Source: Myxococcales bacterium (lineage in GTDB: Bacteria > Myxococcota_A > Polyangia > Polyangiales > Polyangiaceae). Taken from it: 61,700 nt of DNA. Below the pieces are notes generated by a model that saw only the letters and a program-made list of their open reading frames with translations, searched no databases and was not told the origin of the DNA. The stretch covers positions 1-61,700 of the forward strand of contig JACPVJ010000160.1 in the NCBI GenBank assembly GCA_016191785.1, in the 5' to 3' direction. Below, piece by piece: positions 8,904 to 16,472 of the stretch (the stretch's first letter is position 1; every line of letters begins with the position of its first letter). The translations under genes and the position numbers were made by a program.

Positions 8904-10361
8904 TCAGGGCTTGAATCGCTCGCCTTTGGGCGTCAACGCCCCCGCGGTGCGACCGCCCCAGAGCACCAGCTCTTGTCCGGTCCACACGCCAACGCCCCAC
9001 GCGTGGTCCTCGGTGCTGGGCCAGCTCGGAACGCCGGTCCACTTCGGGACGCTACCGCTGGCGTCGTAAACGCCGCCGTCGTGCAAGTAGACGCCGGTCG
9101 GGGTCATGCCGCCGGCGACCAGCACGATCTTGTCGGCGACGCGCCCGCTCCAACCCGCCTGGCGGTGCGGCGCCGCACGAGCGGTCGGCGCGCCGGTGGT
9201 GACGAGCGCCGACCACGTTCCGTCGTAGGCCGACCCGTCACCCTTGGGGTTGTTGTCGTCGCGACCCGCCCACACCCAGAAGCGAACGCCATCCCACGCG
9301 CCGAACGACGAGTAGCGCGACGATGGACCCTTGGGGATGGCGAGCCAAGCGCCGGTGTCGAGCGGCGCGCGGTGCGCCTCGTCGGTCTTGTTCGTTCCGG
9401 CGAGCCGCCCCCCGTAGATGTAGAGGTGGTCGCTCGAGGCCGCCCAGGCGAAGTCGGTCCGCGGGCTGGGCTCGGCGGTCACAGTCGCCCAGCTCTTGGC
9501 GACCAGATCGAACACGTGAGTGTCGGCCACGGGCTTTCCGGCGCCGTCCCACCCTCCCCAGACCAGCACCTTCGACCCCTTCTTGGCGAGCACGGGCGCG
9601 CGCCGGGCCTTGGGCGCGTCGGGGATCTTGGACCATGACTTGCCGGCCAGGTCGTAGATCGCACCGTCGGCGAAGTCCGCGGTCGGCGCCACTCCGCCGC
9701 CGCCGAAGACCAACACCGAACCGCCGAGGTCCAGCGCGGTCGCGAGCTGACGGGGCGTGGGCGCACCCGACCCGGACGGAATCAGCGTCCACCCACCGGC
9801 CGACGGCTCGAGCGGATCGTAGAGGGCGCCGTCGCCGAGCGCCGCCCCGGCGCCGTCGAGCCCGCCGAAGATGAAGACCCGGGAGCCGGTCCAAACGTGC
9901 GCGGTCTTCTCGCGCGGCACGAAGGGCGACGCACCCATGGCCACCCAACCACCGGCGCACTTGCCGAAGTTGCAGGCCCGGCCCTTCGAACACGCCTTGC
10001 CGCAACCCCCGCAGTGAGCCGAGTCCGTTTGCAGATCGACGCAGACGCCCGAGCAGCACGTCGCGCCACACGCCCCGCACCCACCATCGTTCGCGTCGGC
10101 TCCCGCGTCACCCGCGGTCCCACCGCTTCCGCCGCCACTGCCGCCACTGCCGCCGCCGTCACTGCCCGCCGCGCCGCCCGTGCCGCCACTGCCCGCCGCA
10201 GCGACACCACCCGCACCGCCGGAGCCCGCGGCGGCGCCCACCCCACCAGCGCCACCCGAGCCGGTGCCGCCGGTGGCCACGATCTCGAAGTCGTCGCTCA
10301 GCGGTGGGCAGGCCCAGGCCAAGGTGGCCAGCGCGAGCACCGCCTTCCGATGGGCTCGCAT
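8904..10361 (-). CDS. Kelch-repeat linker lipoprotein
   Basis: A 485-residue outer-surface lipoprotein. The signal ends at TLAWAC (Cys18), followed by a long Gly/Ala/Ser linker (about 30-95) and a small Cys-rich knot (GCGACGATCCSGVCVD, CGGCGKACSKGRACNFGKC, about 95-137) of the type common in myxobacterial lipoproteins. Residues 140-485 form a Kelch/galactose-oxidase-like propeller with repeated IFGG, VFGGGG, VWGGWD, IYGGR and LWGGR blade ends. No copper-ligand pattern is evident, so binding rather than catalysis is likely. The start (ATG 10361-10359) shares a base with the upstream stop, coupling it to the next gene. Confidence 0.8.
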   Translation of the reverse strand: MRAHRKAVLALATLAWACPPLSDDFEIVATGGTGSGGAGGVGAAAGSGGAGGVAAAGSGGTGGAAGSDGGGSGGSGGGSGGTAGDAGADANDGGCGACGATCCSGVCVDLQTDSAHCGGCGKACSKGRACNFGKCAGGWVAMGASPFVPREKTAHVWTGSRVFIFGGLDGAGAALGDGALYDPLEPSAGGWTLIPSGSGAPTPRQLATALDLGGSVLVFGGGGVAPTADFADGAIYDLAGKSWSKIPDAPKARRAPVLAKKGSKVLVWGGWDGAGKPVADTHVFDLVAKSWATVTAEPSPRTDFAWAASSDHLYIYGGRLAGTNKTDEAHRAPLDTGAWLAIPKGPSSRYSSFGAWDGVRFWVWAGRDDNNPKGDGSAYDGTWSALVTTGAPTARAAPHRQAGWSGRVADKIVLVAGGMTPTGVYLHDGGVYDASGSVPKWTGVPSWPSTEDHAWGVGVWTGQELVLWGGRTAGALTPKGERFKP

Positions 10362-11347
10362 CAGAACCGCCCCGCGACGCCGAGGGAGCCGGGCGCGACC
10401 CAGGGGCGAACCCCGGTCTTCGGAGGCTCGTCGTGCACCACGAACAACAGCACCGCAGCCGAGGCGAGCCCGGCCGCGCCAAGCCCGTAGCCGACCCAAG
10501 CCACGGTGCGCTGGGTACGGAACGCGTCGAGCGTGTCCGCTTGCGAAGAAGGACAGCGACCGCCGCTGCACGCGTCGTCCAACTCTGCGCGCTTGTTCTG
10601 GGCCGCGATGCCGAAACCGACGCCGGTGGCGACGCCGGCGAGCCCCACGCCCGCCGCGACCAGACCCCAGGTCTGGCGCGAGGACCCGCCTCCCGAAGAG
10701 GGATTCGACTCGGCGCTCGACGAAGCGCCCCCGCTGCCGGCGTCCAGGGGCGAGAGCCGCAGAGTAATGTCCTCGCTCCGAGCCTCGACGACCTCGACCC
10801 GGCGGCGAACGGCCGAGACCCCCGGTACGGTAGCCTCGAGCTGGTGAGCGCCCGGATCGACGGTGCGCAGCACCCCGACGAGCTCGGGGGGAACCCGCTT
10901 GCCATCCAGCGTCACGGTCAGCGACGAGGAGTCCGCCCCGGGGCCACTGACCCGCACGCGGATGCGCGGGATCCGCTTGCGCAGCACCTCGACCTCTTCG
11001 CCGGCTTCGGCCACCGCCGCGCGGAACGCGTCCGGCGCGTCGGCGGGAAGGGTGGCGCGGCGCGTGGCCTCGTAGCGTTCGTTGGACTCGATCAGGCGAC
11101 CCATCTTCGCCAGGATGCGAGCTTGCCAGATGGAGATGGTGGGCGCGGGGACCAGCTTGTGTGCGCGATCGATCAGATCGAGCGCACGCGCGAAGTCGCC
11201 GGCGTCGTGCGCGGCCACGGCGTCCCGCGCGAGCTCCCGCGCCGCGTTGCGCGTCTCTTCGCCGGTGGGCGGCTGAGCCTGCGCCCGGGCCGGCAGCGCC
11301 GGCGCACCGGTCAGGAGCAAAGCGAAGACGATGCCGGCAACGCGCAT
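10361..11347 (-). CDS. TPR/PEGA-like protein with two membrane helices
   Basis: A 328-residue protein with a cleavable signal (MRVAGIVFALLLTGAPALPARAQA). A TPR-like helical stretch follows (residues 30-120, ARDAVAAHDAGDFARALDLI), and then a small beta domain at about 128-200 (VTLDGKRVPPELVGVLRTV, a PEGA-type fold that often caps surface-exposed proteins). Two hydrophobic helices come last (about 226-248 and 283-305), with a short Cys-containing loop between them. This layout is common in myxobacteria but its function is unknown. It is co-transcribed with the Kelch lipoprotein (stop and start share one base). Confidence 0.75.
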   Translation of the reverse strand: MRVAGIVFALLLTGAPALPARAQAQPPTGEETRNAARELARDAVAAHDAGDFARALDLIDRAHKLVPAPTISIWQARILAKMGRLIESNERYEATRRATLPADAPDAFRAAVAEAGEEVEVLRKRIPRIRVRVSGPGADSSSLTVTLDGKRVPPELVGVLRTVDPGAHQLEATVPGVSAVRRRVEVVEARSEDITLRLSPLDAGSGGASSSAESNPSSGGGSSRQTWGLVAAGVGLAGVATGVGFGIAAQNKRAELDDACSGGRCPSSQADTLDAFRTQRTVAWVGYGLGAAGLASAAVLLFVVHDEPPKTGVRPWVAPGSLGVAGRF

Positions 11348-11436
11348 GGCAAGCGCCTCAGCCTACCGTCGCCCGCCCCCGCGGCCAAGGCGGGGCTCGC
11401 CGGAAGCCAAAGCGTGCATGGACGAGCGCGGCAGGG

Positions 11437-11442
11437 TATCTT
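11437..11442 (+). promoter_or_regulatory. TATCTT -10 element, probable leaderless start
   Basis: TATCTT ends 8 bases before the ATG at 11451, and no Shine-Dalgarno sequence is present. A transcript starting 6-7 bases after the hexamer would begin at or within two bases of the ATG. The same geometry is seen at 14466, 28409, 40323 and 54501. Confidence 0.45.
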
Positions 11443-11450
11443 GGTAAGTC

Positions 11451-12380
11451 ATGCGTCGTCTGGTGGTCGCGGGTTGTGCCTCGTGGCTGGTGGTACTGCC
11501 GGCCTGCGGTGACTCGGACGTGGCGTTCACGAGCACGGGCGGAAGCGCGGGCCAAGCCGGCGGGGGCGCTGCAGGCGCAGGCGGCGGCGGCGCTGGGGGG
11601 GCCGCGGGAAGTGGAGGCGCGACCGGCGGAACCACGTCGTCGGGTGGAACCACGTCGTCGGGCGGAACCACGTCGTCGGGCGGAACCACGTCGTCGGGCG
11701 GGACTACGTCGTCAGGCGGAACCACGTCGTCGGGCGGAACCACGTCGTCGGGCGGAACCACGTCGTCGGGCGGAACCACGTCGTCGGGCGGAACCACGTC
11801 GTCAGGGGGAAACGCCGGAACCGGCGGAGCCACGGCGTCGCCCACGGGCTGCGCGGACGGGCACCGCGAGGCCTTCGCCGACCCGACGAAGTATCCCAAG
11901 ATCGCCGGGTGCGCGGGTGGGTTTCAGATCCCCGGCACCACCACGCCCGCATCGCAGCAGCCCGCGTGCGGTCGCAAGGCGGGCAACGAAGGCTCGAACC
12001 CGAGCGGCGCGGGCTGCAGCATCGAGGACCTGTGCGCCGAAGGCTGGCACGTGTGCAAGAGCGCCGGCGACGTCGCCGCGTCGAGCGGAAATCAGGGCTG
12101 TGCGCCGGACACCGGCGTGGGCTTCTGGCTCACGCGTCAGGCGCAGAGCGACGGCGGTGCGTGCGCGCCGCCGCCGGCCCAGAACAACCCCACGGGTTGT
12201 GGCGCATTCGGTCTGACCGTGCCCGCGAGCTGCGCGCCCCTGAAGGCCTCGCAACGCTTCTCGACCTGCGACGCGAACCCACCCTGGAAGTGCGGCACCG
12301 CGGCCGAGTACCTGACCGAGGCCGCGGTGATCGTGAAGCCCGGGCCCGGCGCCGGCGGCGTGATCTGTTGCAAGAACTGA
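11451..12380 (+). CDS. Linker lipoprotein with (GGTTSS)10 repeat and Cys-rich C-terminal domain
   Basis: A 309-residue lipoprotein with lipobox VVLPAC (Cys19). Residues 28-130 are a Gly/Ala/Thr/Ser linker that includes ten exact GGTTSS hexapeptides encoded by an 18-base tandem repeat. The folded part (about 135-309) has 12 or more cysteines and motifs such as GCADGHREAF, IAGCAGGF, CSIEDLCAEGWHVC and GGVICCKN. It looks like a disulfide-rich extracellular domain, but I cannot name it. It is a single gene, convergent with the PIN toxin gene 11 bases downstream. Confidence 0.75.
   Translation: MRRLVVAGCASWLVVLPACGDSDVAFTSTGGSAGQAGGGAAGAGGGGAGGAAGSGGATGGTTSSGGTTSSGGTTSSGGTTSSGGTTSSGGTTSSGGTTSSGGTTSSGGTTSSGGTTSSGGNAGTGGATASPTGCADGHREAFADPTKYPKIAGCAGGFQIPGTTTPASQQPACGRKAGNEGSNPSGAGCSIEDLCAEGWHVCKSAGDVAASSGNQGCAPDTGVGFWLTRQAQSDGGACAPPPAQNNPTGCGAFGLTVPASCAPLKASQRFSTCDANPPWKCGTAAEYLTEAAVIVKPGPGAGGVICCKN
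11628..11807 (+). repeat. 18-bp tandem minisatellite (10 units) in a lipoprotein linker
   Basis: Ten head-to-tail units of GGAACCACGTCGTCGGGC, each encoding GTTSSG. Most units differ at zero to three positions; the unit at 11700 and the last one are the most divergent. Unit length is a multiple of three, so copy-number change would lengthen or shorten the linker without a frameshift. Confidence 0.95.
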
Positions 12381-12391
12381 TGCGCTGATCC

Positions 12392-12781
12392 CTACAGTCG
12401 CTCGACGGTCACCCGCGGGAAGTGACGGGAAAACAGCGCGAGATCCGAGGGATCACTGGTAAGGACGGCGCCCCCGCCCCGGAGGGCTGCCGTGGCCATC
12501 ACCTGCGCATCGATGGTGAGCGCGGCGGTGACCCGCGCGCGCTTCAAGCTCCCGAGGGCCTCGCCTGCCGCGCAGGCGATCGGATCAGTGAGAGGAACAA
12601 CGTAGGGCAGTATCGCCCGCCGGACCTCGACGTGCGCCGGTGACTTCCGCCACCATTCAGACTCGCACGACACCGGGACCAAGATCGGAACGCCCCGCTC
12701 TCGGAGCCGGCGGAAGCGGTCCCAGGTCGACTTTTCTCGTCGCTCGAGCGAGATGAGGACGCCCGTGTCGAAGGTGATCAA
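12392..12781 (-). CDS. PIN-domain toxin (VapC-like)
   Basis: A 129-residue PIN-fold endoribonuclease, probably the toxin of a VapBC-type pair. The acidic residues expected for metal binding are present: Asp in TFDTGVLI near the N-terminus, Glu in SCESEWW, Asp in TIDAQVMA and Asp in LTSDPSDL. The start is TTG at 12781, which overlaps the antitoxin stop (TTGA). No ATG is available before the conserved first strand, so the rare start is well supported and implies translational coupling. It ends 11 bases from the convergent lipoprotein gene. The tRNA or mRNA target is unknown. Confidence 0.82.
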   Translation of the reverse strand: MITFDTGVLISLERREKSTWDRFRRLRERGVPILVPVSCESEWWRKSPAHVEVRRAILPYVVPLTDPIACAAGEALGSLKRARVTAALTIDAQVMATAALRGGGAVLTSDPSDLALFSRHFPRVTVERL

Positions 12782-13059
12782 GCGGCCTTCTTGCGGCGCC
12801 GACGCGGCTTGACGACGCTGTCGATCCACTCGTCGATGGCAGCCGTTTCTTCCGCGGTCGGCAACGCCCCACCGTACCACTGCCAAGCGCGATCGAAGGC
12901 AGCGTCCTCGGTGAGGCGGCGCGCGACGGCGGTGAACAGGCGCGACATGTTGCCCTGATGGAGGCGATCTGCCGCGGCCTTGAGCTGCTCCTTGGTCGCG
13001 GCATCCACCGAGACGCTGAAGGTCTCGGTCTTCCCGGCGCGCTTCTTGGTCCCTGCCAT
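12778..13059 (-). CDS. Antitoxin of the PIN toxin, ribbon-helix-helix type
   Basis: A 93-residue protein upstream of and overlapping the PIN toxin. The sequence TETFSVSVDAATKEQLKAA then MSRLFTAVARRL fits a ribbon-helix-helix DNA-binding fold, with the C-terminal half (WYGGALPTAEETAAIDEWI ... RRRRKK) free to wrap the toxin. It is likely to neutralise the toxin and repress its own promoter, where an inverted repeat overlaps the start codon. Confidence 0.78.
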   Translation of the reverse strand: MAGTKKRAGKTETFSVSVDAATKEQLKAAADRLHQGNMSRLFTAVARRLTEDAAFDRAWQWYGGALPTAEETAAIDEWIDSVVKPRRRRKKAA

Positions 13060-13081
13060 TGTGCGTAGAATCTAAGCACAA
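13059..13081 (-). promoter_or_regulatory. Operator/promoter of the RHH-PIN pair
   Basis: A perfect 6-base inverted repeat, TTGTGC...GCACAA (11-base spacer), overlaps the antitoxin ATG. On the minus strand the spacer contains TTAGATT, a plausible -10. The arrangement fits autorepression by the antitoxin or the toxin-antitoxin complex. Confidence 0.5.
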
Positions 13082-13111
13082 CATCTCGGGGCCCTCAACC
13101 GCTCCAGCGGG

Positions 13112-14458
13112 TCAGAAGTAGCCCGGCCCGGTGTTGGCCGTGCCCGCACAGTTGTTCCCGGTCCAGACGTTCGCGTCCGTCATCCACTGGCCCGGCTTGA
13201 AGTCGTCGGCGCAGCCGTAGCTCGAGCCGAACACGTCGTTGTTCTGGAACGTGTTGTTGCGCGGCGCGAAGTAGGGCTTGAGCTCGTCCGCGCCGACGCT
13301 CAAGATGCCGTAGAAGCTGGCGCTCTTGTTGCCGACGATCTTGTTGCCGTTGACCACCAGGTTGTTCGCGTCCGTGTCCTGGCACAAGAAGATGCCGGCC
13401 GAGTGCCCGCCCGCCGGGCCGGTGGCGCAGTAAGGGTGATACGGCTGCGGTGGCTGGTTCGCCGGGTGATTGATCTGGTTGTTCTCGATCACCCAGTTGC
13501 TGGCGCCGTACAGGCTCACGGCGGCCCAGGCGGTGTTCTCGGAGACCACGTTGTTCTTGAACACACCGCCCCAGGCGCCGTTGACGTCCAGCGCCGGCCC
13601 GAAGCTCTGCTTGATCACGTTGCCGTCGATCACGGTGCCAAAGTCGTCCGACTTGGCCTCGGAGTAGATGGCCGCCCCCTCGGCCACGCCGCCGAAGCCG
13701 CCCGTCGCGCAGCTGATAGTGCCCTTGCCCGGCACGCTCGTGGGCTGCGCGCTCTCGAGCATCTGGTTGTTCTTGGCGGTCACGCCCTTGCCGGCGGCGC
13801 CGATCGCCGAGCAGCGCGAGCGTCGGAGCACCGAGCCCTCGACCAGGTAGCCGCGACAGCACACGTTGTAGGTCGCGACCCCCGCGCCATCGAGGGTCAG
13901 CTTCTGGACCTTGAACGGGTTGGTCTCCGCGTTACCGGACTGGTCCTCGGAGATCATCGAGTCGCAGCAACCGAACTTCCACTTGGCCTGATCGGCCTTC
14001 AAGACGGCCTGGGCCGCGGACACGCCGCGCAAGGTGTGACCCGCAGGCATCACCACGCCGGCCGCGAGGGTGTACGTGCCGGCCTGGACCTCGACGCAGG
14101 CGTGGCTGTTCACCGCGGACTGGAGCGCGACCTGCTCGCTCCACTTGAAGCAGCCATCTGGCGTGAAGCTGCTGCTCCCGGCGCCGCCGCCGCTGCCGCC
14201 GCCGCTACTGGTGCCGCCGCTACTGGTGCCGCCGCTACTGGTGCCGCCGCTACTGGTGCCGCCGGTACCCGCGCCGGCACTGCCGCCCGCTCCGGCACCG
14301 CCGCCGCTGCCTCCCGGAAACGTGCCGCCGTCGCCCGCGGCGCCACCGCCCGAAGTGGCCCCGCCACTGCTGGTTCCCCCGGTTCCCGAACCAACGCCGC
14401 CGCCGTCTTCTCCGCAGCCGAAGAGCGACAGAGCCAGGACCCAAACACCAGCGCGCAT
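13112..14458 (-). CDS. Linker lipoprotein with right-handed beta-helix
   Basis: A 448-residue lipoprotein: lipobox LSLFGC (Cys15), then an 80-residue Gly/Ser/Thr linker with four TSSGG units, then a parallel beta-helix domain (about 100-430). Repeated N-x-I/V turns mark the coils (KNNQMLESA, IDGNVIKQS, KNNVVSEN, IENNQINH, VNGNKIVGNK, NNTFQNNDVFGS). The family (pectate-lyase-like or NosD/periplasmic copper-binding-like) often binds or cleaves polysaccharide, but catalytic residues cannot be assigned by eye. The start is set by the signal peptide and by a TATACT box seven bases upstream. Confidence 0.8.
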   Translation of the reverse strand: MRAGVWVLALSLFGCGEDGGGVGSGTGGTSSGGATSGGGAAGDGGTFPGGSGGGAGAGGSAGAGTGGTSSGGTSSGGTSSGGTSSGGGSGGGAGSSSFTPDGCFKWSEQVALQSAVNSHACVEVQAGTYTLAAGVVMPAGHTLRGVSAAQAVLKADQAKWKFGCCDSMISEDQSGNAETNPFKVQKLTLDGAGVATYNVCCRGYLVEGSVLRRSRCSAIGAAGKGVTAKNNQMLESAQPTSVPGKGTISCATGGFGGVAEGAAIYSEAKSDDFGTVIDGNVIKQSFGPALDVNGAWGGVFKNNVVSENTAWAAVSLYGASNWVIENNQINHPANQPPQPYHPYCATGPAGGHSAGIFLCQDTDANNLVVNGNKIVGNKSASFYGILSVGADELKPYFAPRNNTFQNNDVFGSSYGCADDFKPGQWMTDANVWTGNNCAGTANTGPGYF

Positions 14459-14465
14459 GGCGGGC

Positions 14466-14471
14466 AGTATA
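14466..14471 (-). promoter_or_regulatory. TATACT -10 element, probable leaderless start
   Basis: On the minus strand TATACT is followed by seven bases and then the ATG at 14458. There is no ribosome binding site, so the mRNA probably begins at the start codon. Confidence 0.5.
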
Positions 14472-14539
14472 CGCCGAGCGGGCCCCGGGCGGCGCGAACG
14501 GGACCGAGATCTCACGCCGCCCGGACCGTCGGTGCGGGG

Positions 14540-14920
14540 TTACTCCTCTTTCGGGCACGCTGCGACAGACAGCGTGATCGCGACCTTCGCCGCGTCTTCT
14601 TCGATCGTCGCCGTGACCTCGCCCCACAGCTCGCCCGGGCTGCAGGCGCCGTTTCCGTCGGTGTCGCCGATGGCGCGCACCAGCACCTTTTCACCGGCAA
14701 GCTCCACCTTTTCGGAGAATGCGCCGTCCGAACCGGCCTTGGCGGTGTGCACGCTGGTCTTCTCTTCGCCTTCGACGTCGAAGAACTCCAGCACCACATC
14801 GCCCTTGCTGGACGCTCCGCTGACGCTCCCGGTGACCTCGACCTCGCGCGACGAGCTGCACCCCAGTGCCAGCGCACCCGCGGACAAAACCGTGACGATC
14901 GTGACCCATTTCCCAAGCAT
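14540..14920 (-). CDS. Small lipoprotein of unknown function
   Basis: A 126-residue lipoprotein with signal MLGKWVTIVTVLSAGALALGC (Cys21). The mature part is a single beta-sandwich-like domain (VEVTGSVSGA, VVLEFFDVEGEE, KVELAGEKVLVRAIGDTDGN, VAITLSVAACP) with an acidic DTDGNGACSPGE loop that could bind calcium. A strong Shine-Dalgarno AGGAGG lies eight bases before the ATG at 14920, unlike several neighbours that appear leaderless. No operon partner is evident. Confidence 0.72.
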   Translation of the reverse strand: MLGKWVTIVTVLSAGALALGCSSSREVEVTGSVSGASSKGDVVLEFFDVEGEEKTSVHTAKAGSDGAFSEKVELAGEKVLVRAIGDTDGNGACSPGELWGEVTATIEEDAAKVAITLSVAACPKEE

Positions 14921-15081
14921 GTGGACCTCCTGAGAGCGACTCTCGCTCGTCGAAAGAGCATCGCAAGTCCCGTGCCGCGCAGGTTTTCGCGACGATTTGC
15001 TCGGCCGCTCGCGCGTCGTGGCGCGCGCGCAACGGATCGGCGCCACACCTGGGCGTGGCGCACGACAGTAATCTCTTTCAG

Positions 15082-15783
15082 TCACCAGCCCGAGGCGCCA
15101 CCGCTTCCCCCGGCAGCCTCTCTTCCGCCGGTGCCACTCGCACCGCCACGAGGGCCGTCGGCTTGGGGCGGTGCCGCGTCCTCGGTGCACGCGGCGATCG
15201 AGACGCCGAGATCGGCGCTCCAACAGGTCTCCGGGATGCCATTGCCGTTGGCGTCGCGCGCGCCCACGCTGAGCCCGGCGCTCAGACCCACGTCGACCCC
15301 GATCGACATCGAGTCGGACCCCGAGGAGTACGCGAGCTCGACCGAGGCGACCGAAGCGCTCACGCCGAAACCCACGCTCCCGTCGGAGCTCATGCCCGCC
15401 GAGATCTTCGTTGCTCCGAGCGACGCCTTCGCGTCGACCGTCTTCGACAACGGGACCGTGGCATCGACCAGGCTGCCGCGGCTGTCGGTCGCGGCACCCG
15501 TACCTTGCGAGGCTACCCCGACCGAAAGCTCCGTGCGACCGAGCTTCTTTTCGTGCCACGCGCCCCGCTCGAGCCCGGGCTTCTTGCGGTAGTCATCCAC
15601 GAGCTTCTGCGCGCTTGGTTTGAGCGCTGGGGCCTCACGGTGCGTGCTGACAGGTCGCTTCGGGGCAGCGGGCACCGGGCCGGGGCCCGCGGAGTACTGG
15701 ACCGTGCCGTCGGCGGCGCAGTAGCCGCCGTTCATGTCCTCGTAATCGTTGCGTCGTCGGGTGGAATTGATCGGGTCGGTCAT
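15082..15783 (-). CDS. Hypothetical protein with Ser/Gly/Val-rich beta region
   Basis: A 233-residue product from the ATG at 15783 (a TTG nine bases upstream is also possible). There is no signal peptide. Residues 1-75 are polar and Pro-rich. Residues 80-200 are an alternating beta-type sequence rich in Ser, Gly, Ala and Val (GFGVSASVASVELAYSSGS, MSIGVDVGLSAGLSVGARD), and the end is Gly-rich. I recognise no family; it could be a secreted effector or a fibre-like protein. No partner is evident. Confidence 0.5.
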   Translation of the reverse strand: MTDPINSTRRRNDYEDMNGGYCAADGTVQYSAGPGPVPAAPKRPVSTHREAPALKPSAQKLVDDYRKKPGLERGAWHEKKLGRTELSVGVASQGTGAATDSRGSLVDATVPLSKTVDAKASLGATKISAGMSSDGSVGFGVSASVASVELAYSSGSDSMSIGVDVGLSAGLSVGARDANGNGIPETCWSADLGVSIAACTEDAAPPQADGPRGGASGTGGREAAGGSGGASGW

Positions 15784-15936
15784 GCCGCTCAATCGGCGCC
15801 GATCCGTCGCGAGTTGCGGCCTTTCTCCCGTCCGACCTCGGGAGGGTGGGTCGCTGCCTCAGAAATCGCGAAACTCCCGCGCCTGGGCGGCCGATGAAGC
15901 GTAGACCCCGCCAGCCGAAGAGCCAAAGGACCCCCG

Positions 15937-16470
15937 ATGACCCTGATGATGCACGCCACTCTTGCCCTGTTCGCCGCCGAGCTAGGGCTCTTCTTCGTCG
16001 CACCCCACGTCCTCGGCCGGTTGGCCTTCGTTCCAGTCGGCAAGCCAGCCCGAGTCGACCTGAGCTCGGACGAGCTGGCCGCGCTTCGAGCGAGTCGCGA
16101 CGGGGGCTCCCTTGCCGTGTTGCCCGCGGCGGTCCTTCGTGCCGGCAGCTACACGACCTGGCTGGATCCGGCGCGCGGATTGATCGTGACCCGCGTGTGG
16201 CGGACGGTCTGGCGCCAGCGGATCGGCGTCGCCACCACACGCGTCGCGCTCGAGGGCGACGCCATCGTCGCACGGACCCGACTGTTCCCGTTCCCCCTCA
16301 CGCTGTGGGTGCTGGCTCTACTCAGCTGCCTCACGAACCCCGCGGGCGCGCTGGTCCTGGCTCCGCTCTTGCTGCTCGTCACCCATGCGGCGGCGCGTCG
16401 TCTGCTCCACGCTCGCGACGTCGCGCTCGAAGAGATCCAGGCCCTGATCGACGAACGGCTCGAGGCCTGA
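15937..16470 (+). CDS. Membrane protein of unknown function
   Basis: A 177-residue protein with an N-terminal hydrophobic helix (about 5-27) and a central hydrophobic hairpin (about 117-150, LWVLALLSCLTNPAGALVLA). Between them lies a beta-rich soluble stretch (AGSYTTWLDPARGLIVTRVW) resembling a PH-like membrane-associated domain. The C-terminus is helical (RDVALEEIQALIDERLEA). AAAGGA precedes the ATG as a ribosome binding site. It is convergent with the cytochrome-like gene, two bases away. Confidence 0.6.
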   Translation: MTLMMHATLALFAAELGLFFVAPHVLGRLAFVPVGKPARVDLSSDELAALRASRDGGSLAVLPAAVLRAGSYTTWLDPARGLIVTRVWRTVWRQRIGVATTRVALEGDAIVARTRLFPFPLTLWVLALLSCLTNPAGALVLAPLLLLVTHAAARRLLHARDVALEEIQALIDERLEA

Positions 16471-16472
16471 CC

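Noticed and set aside
11628..11807. CRISPR-like regular repeats
   Set aside because: The 18-base units are contiguous with no spacers and encode GTTSSG in frame inside a lipoprotein.
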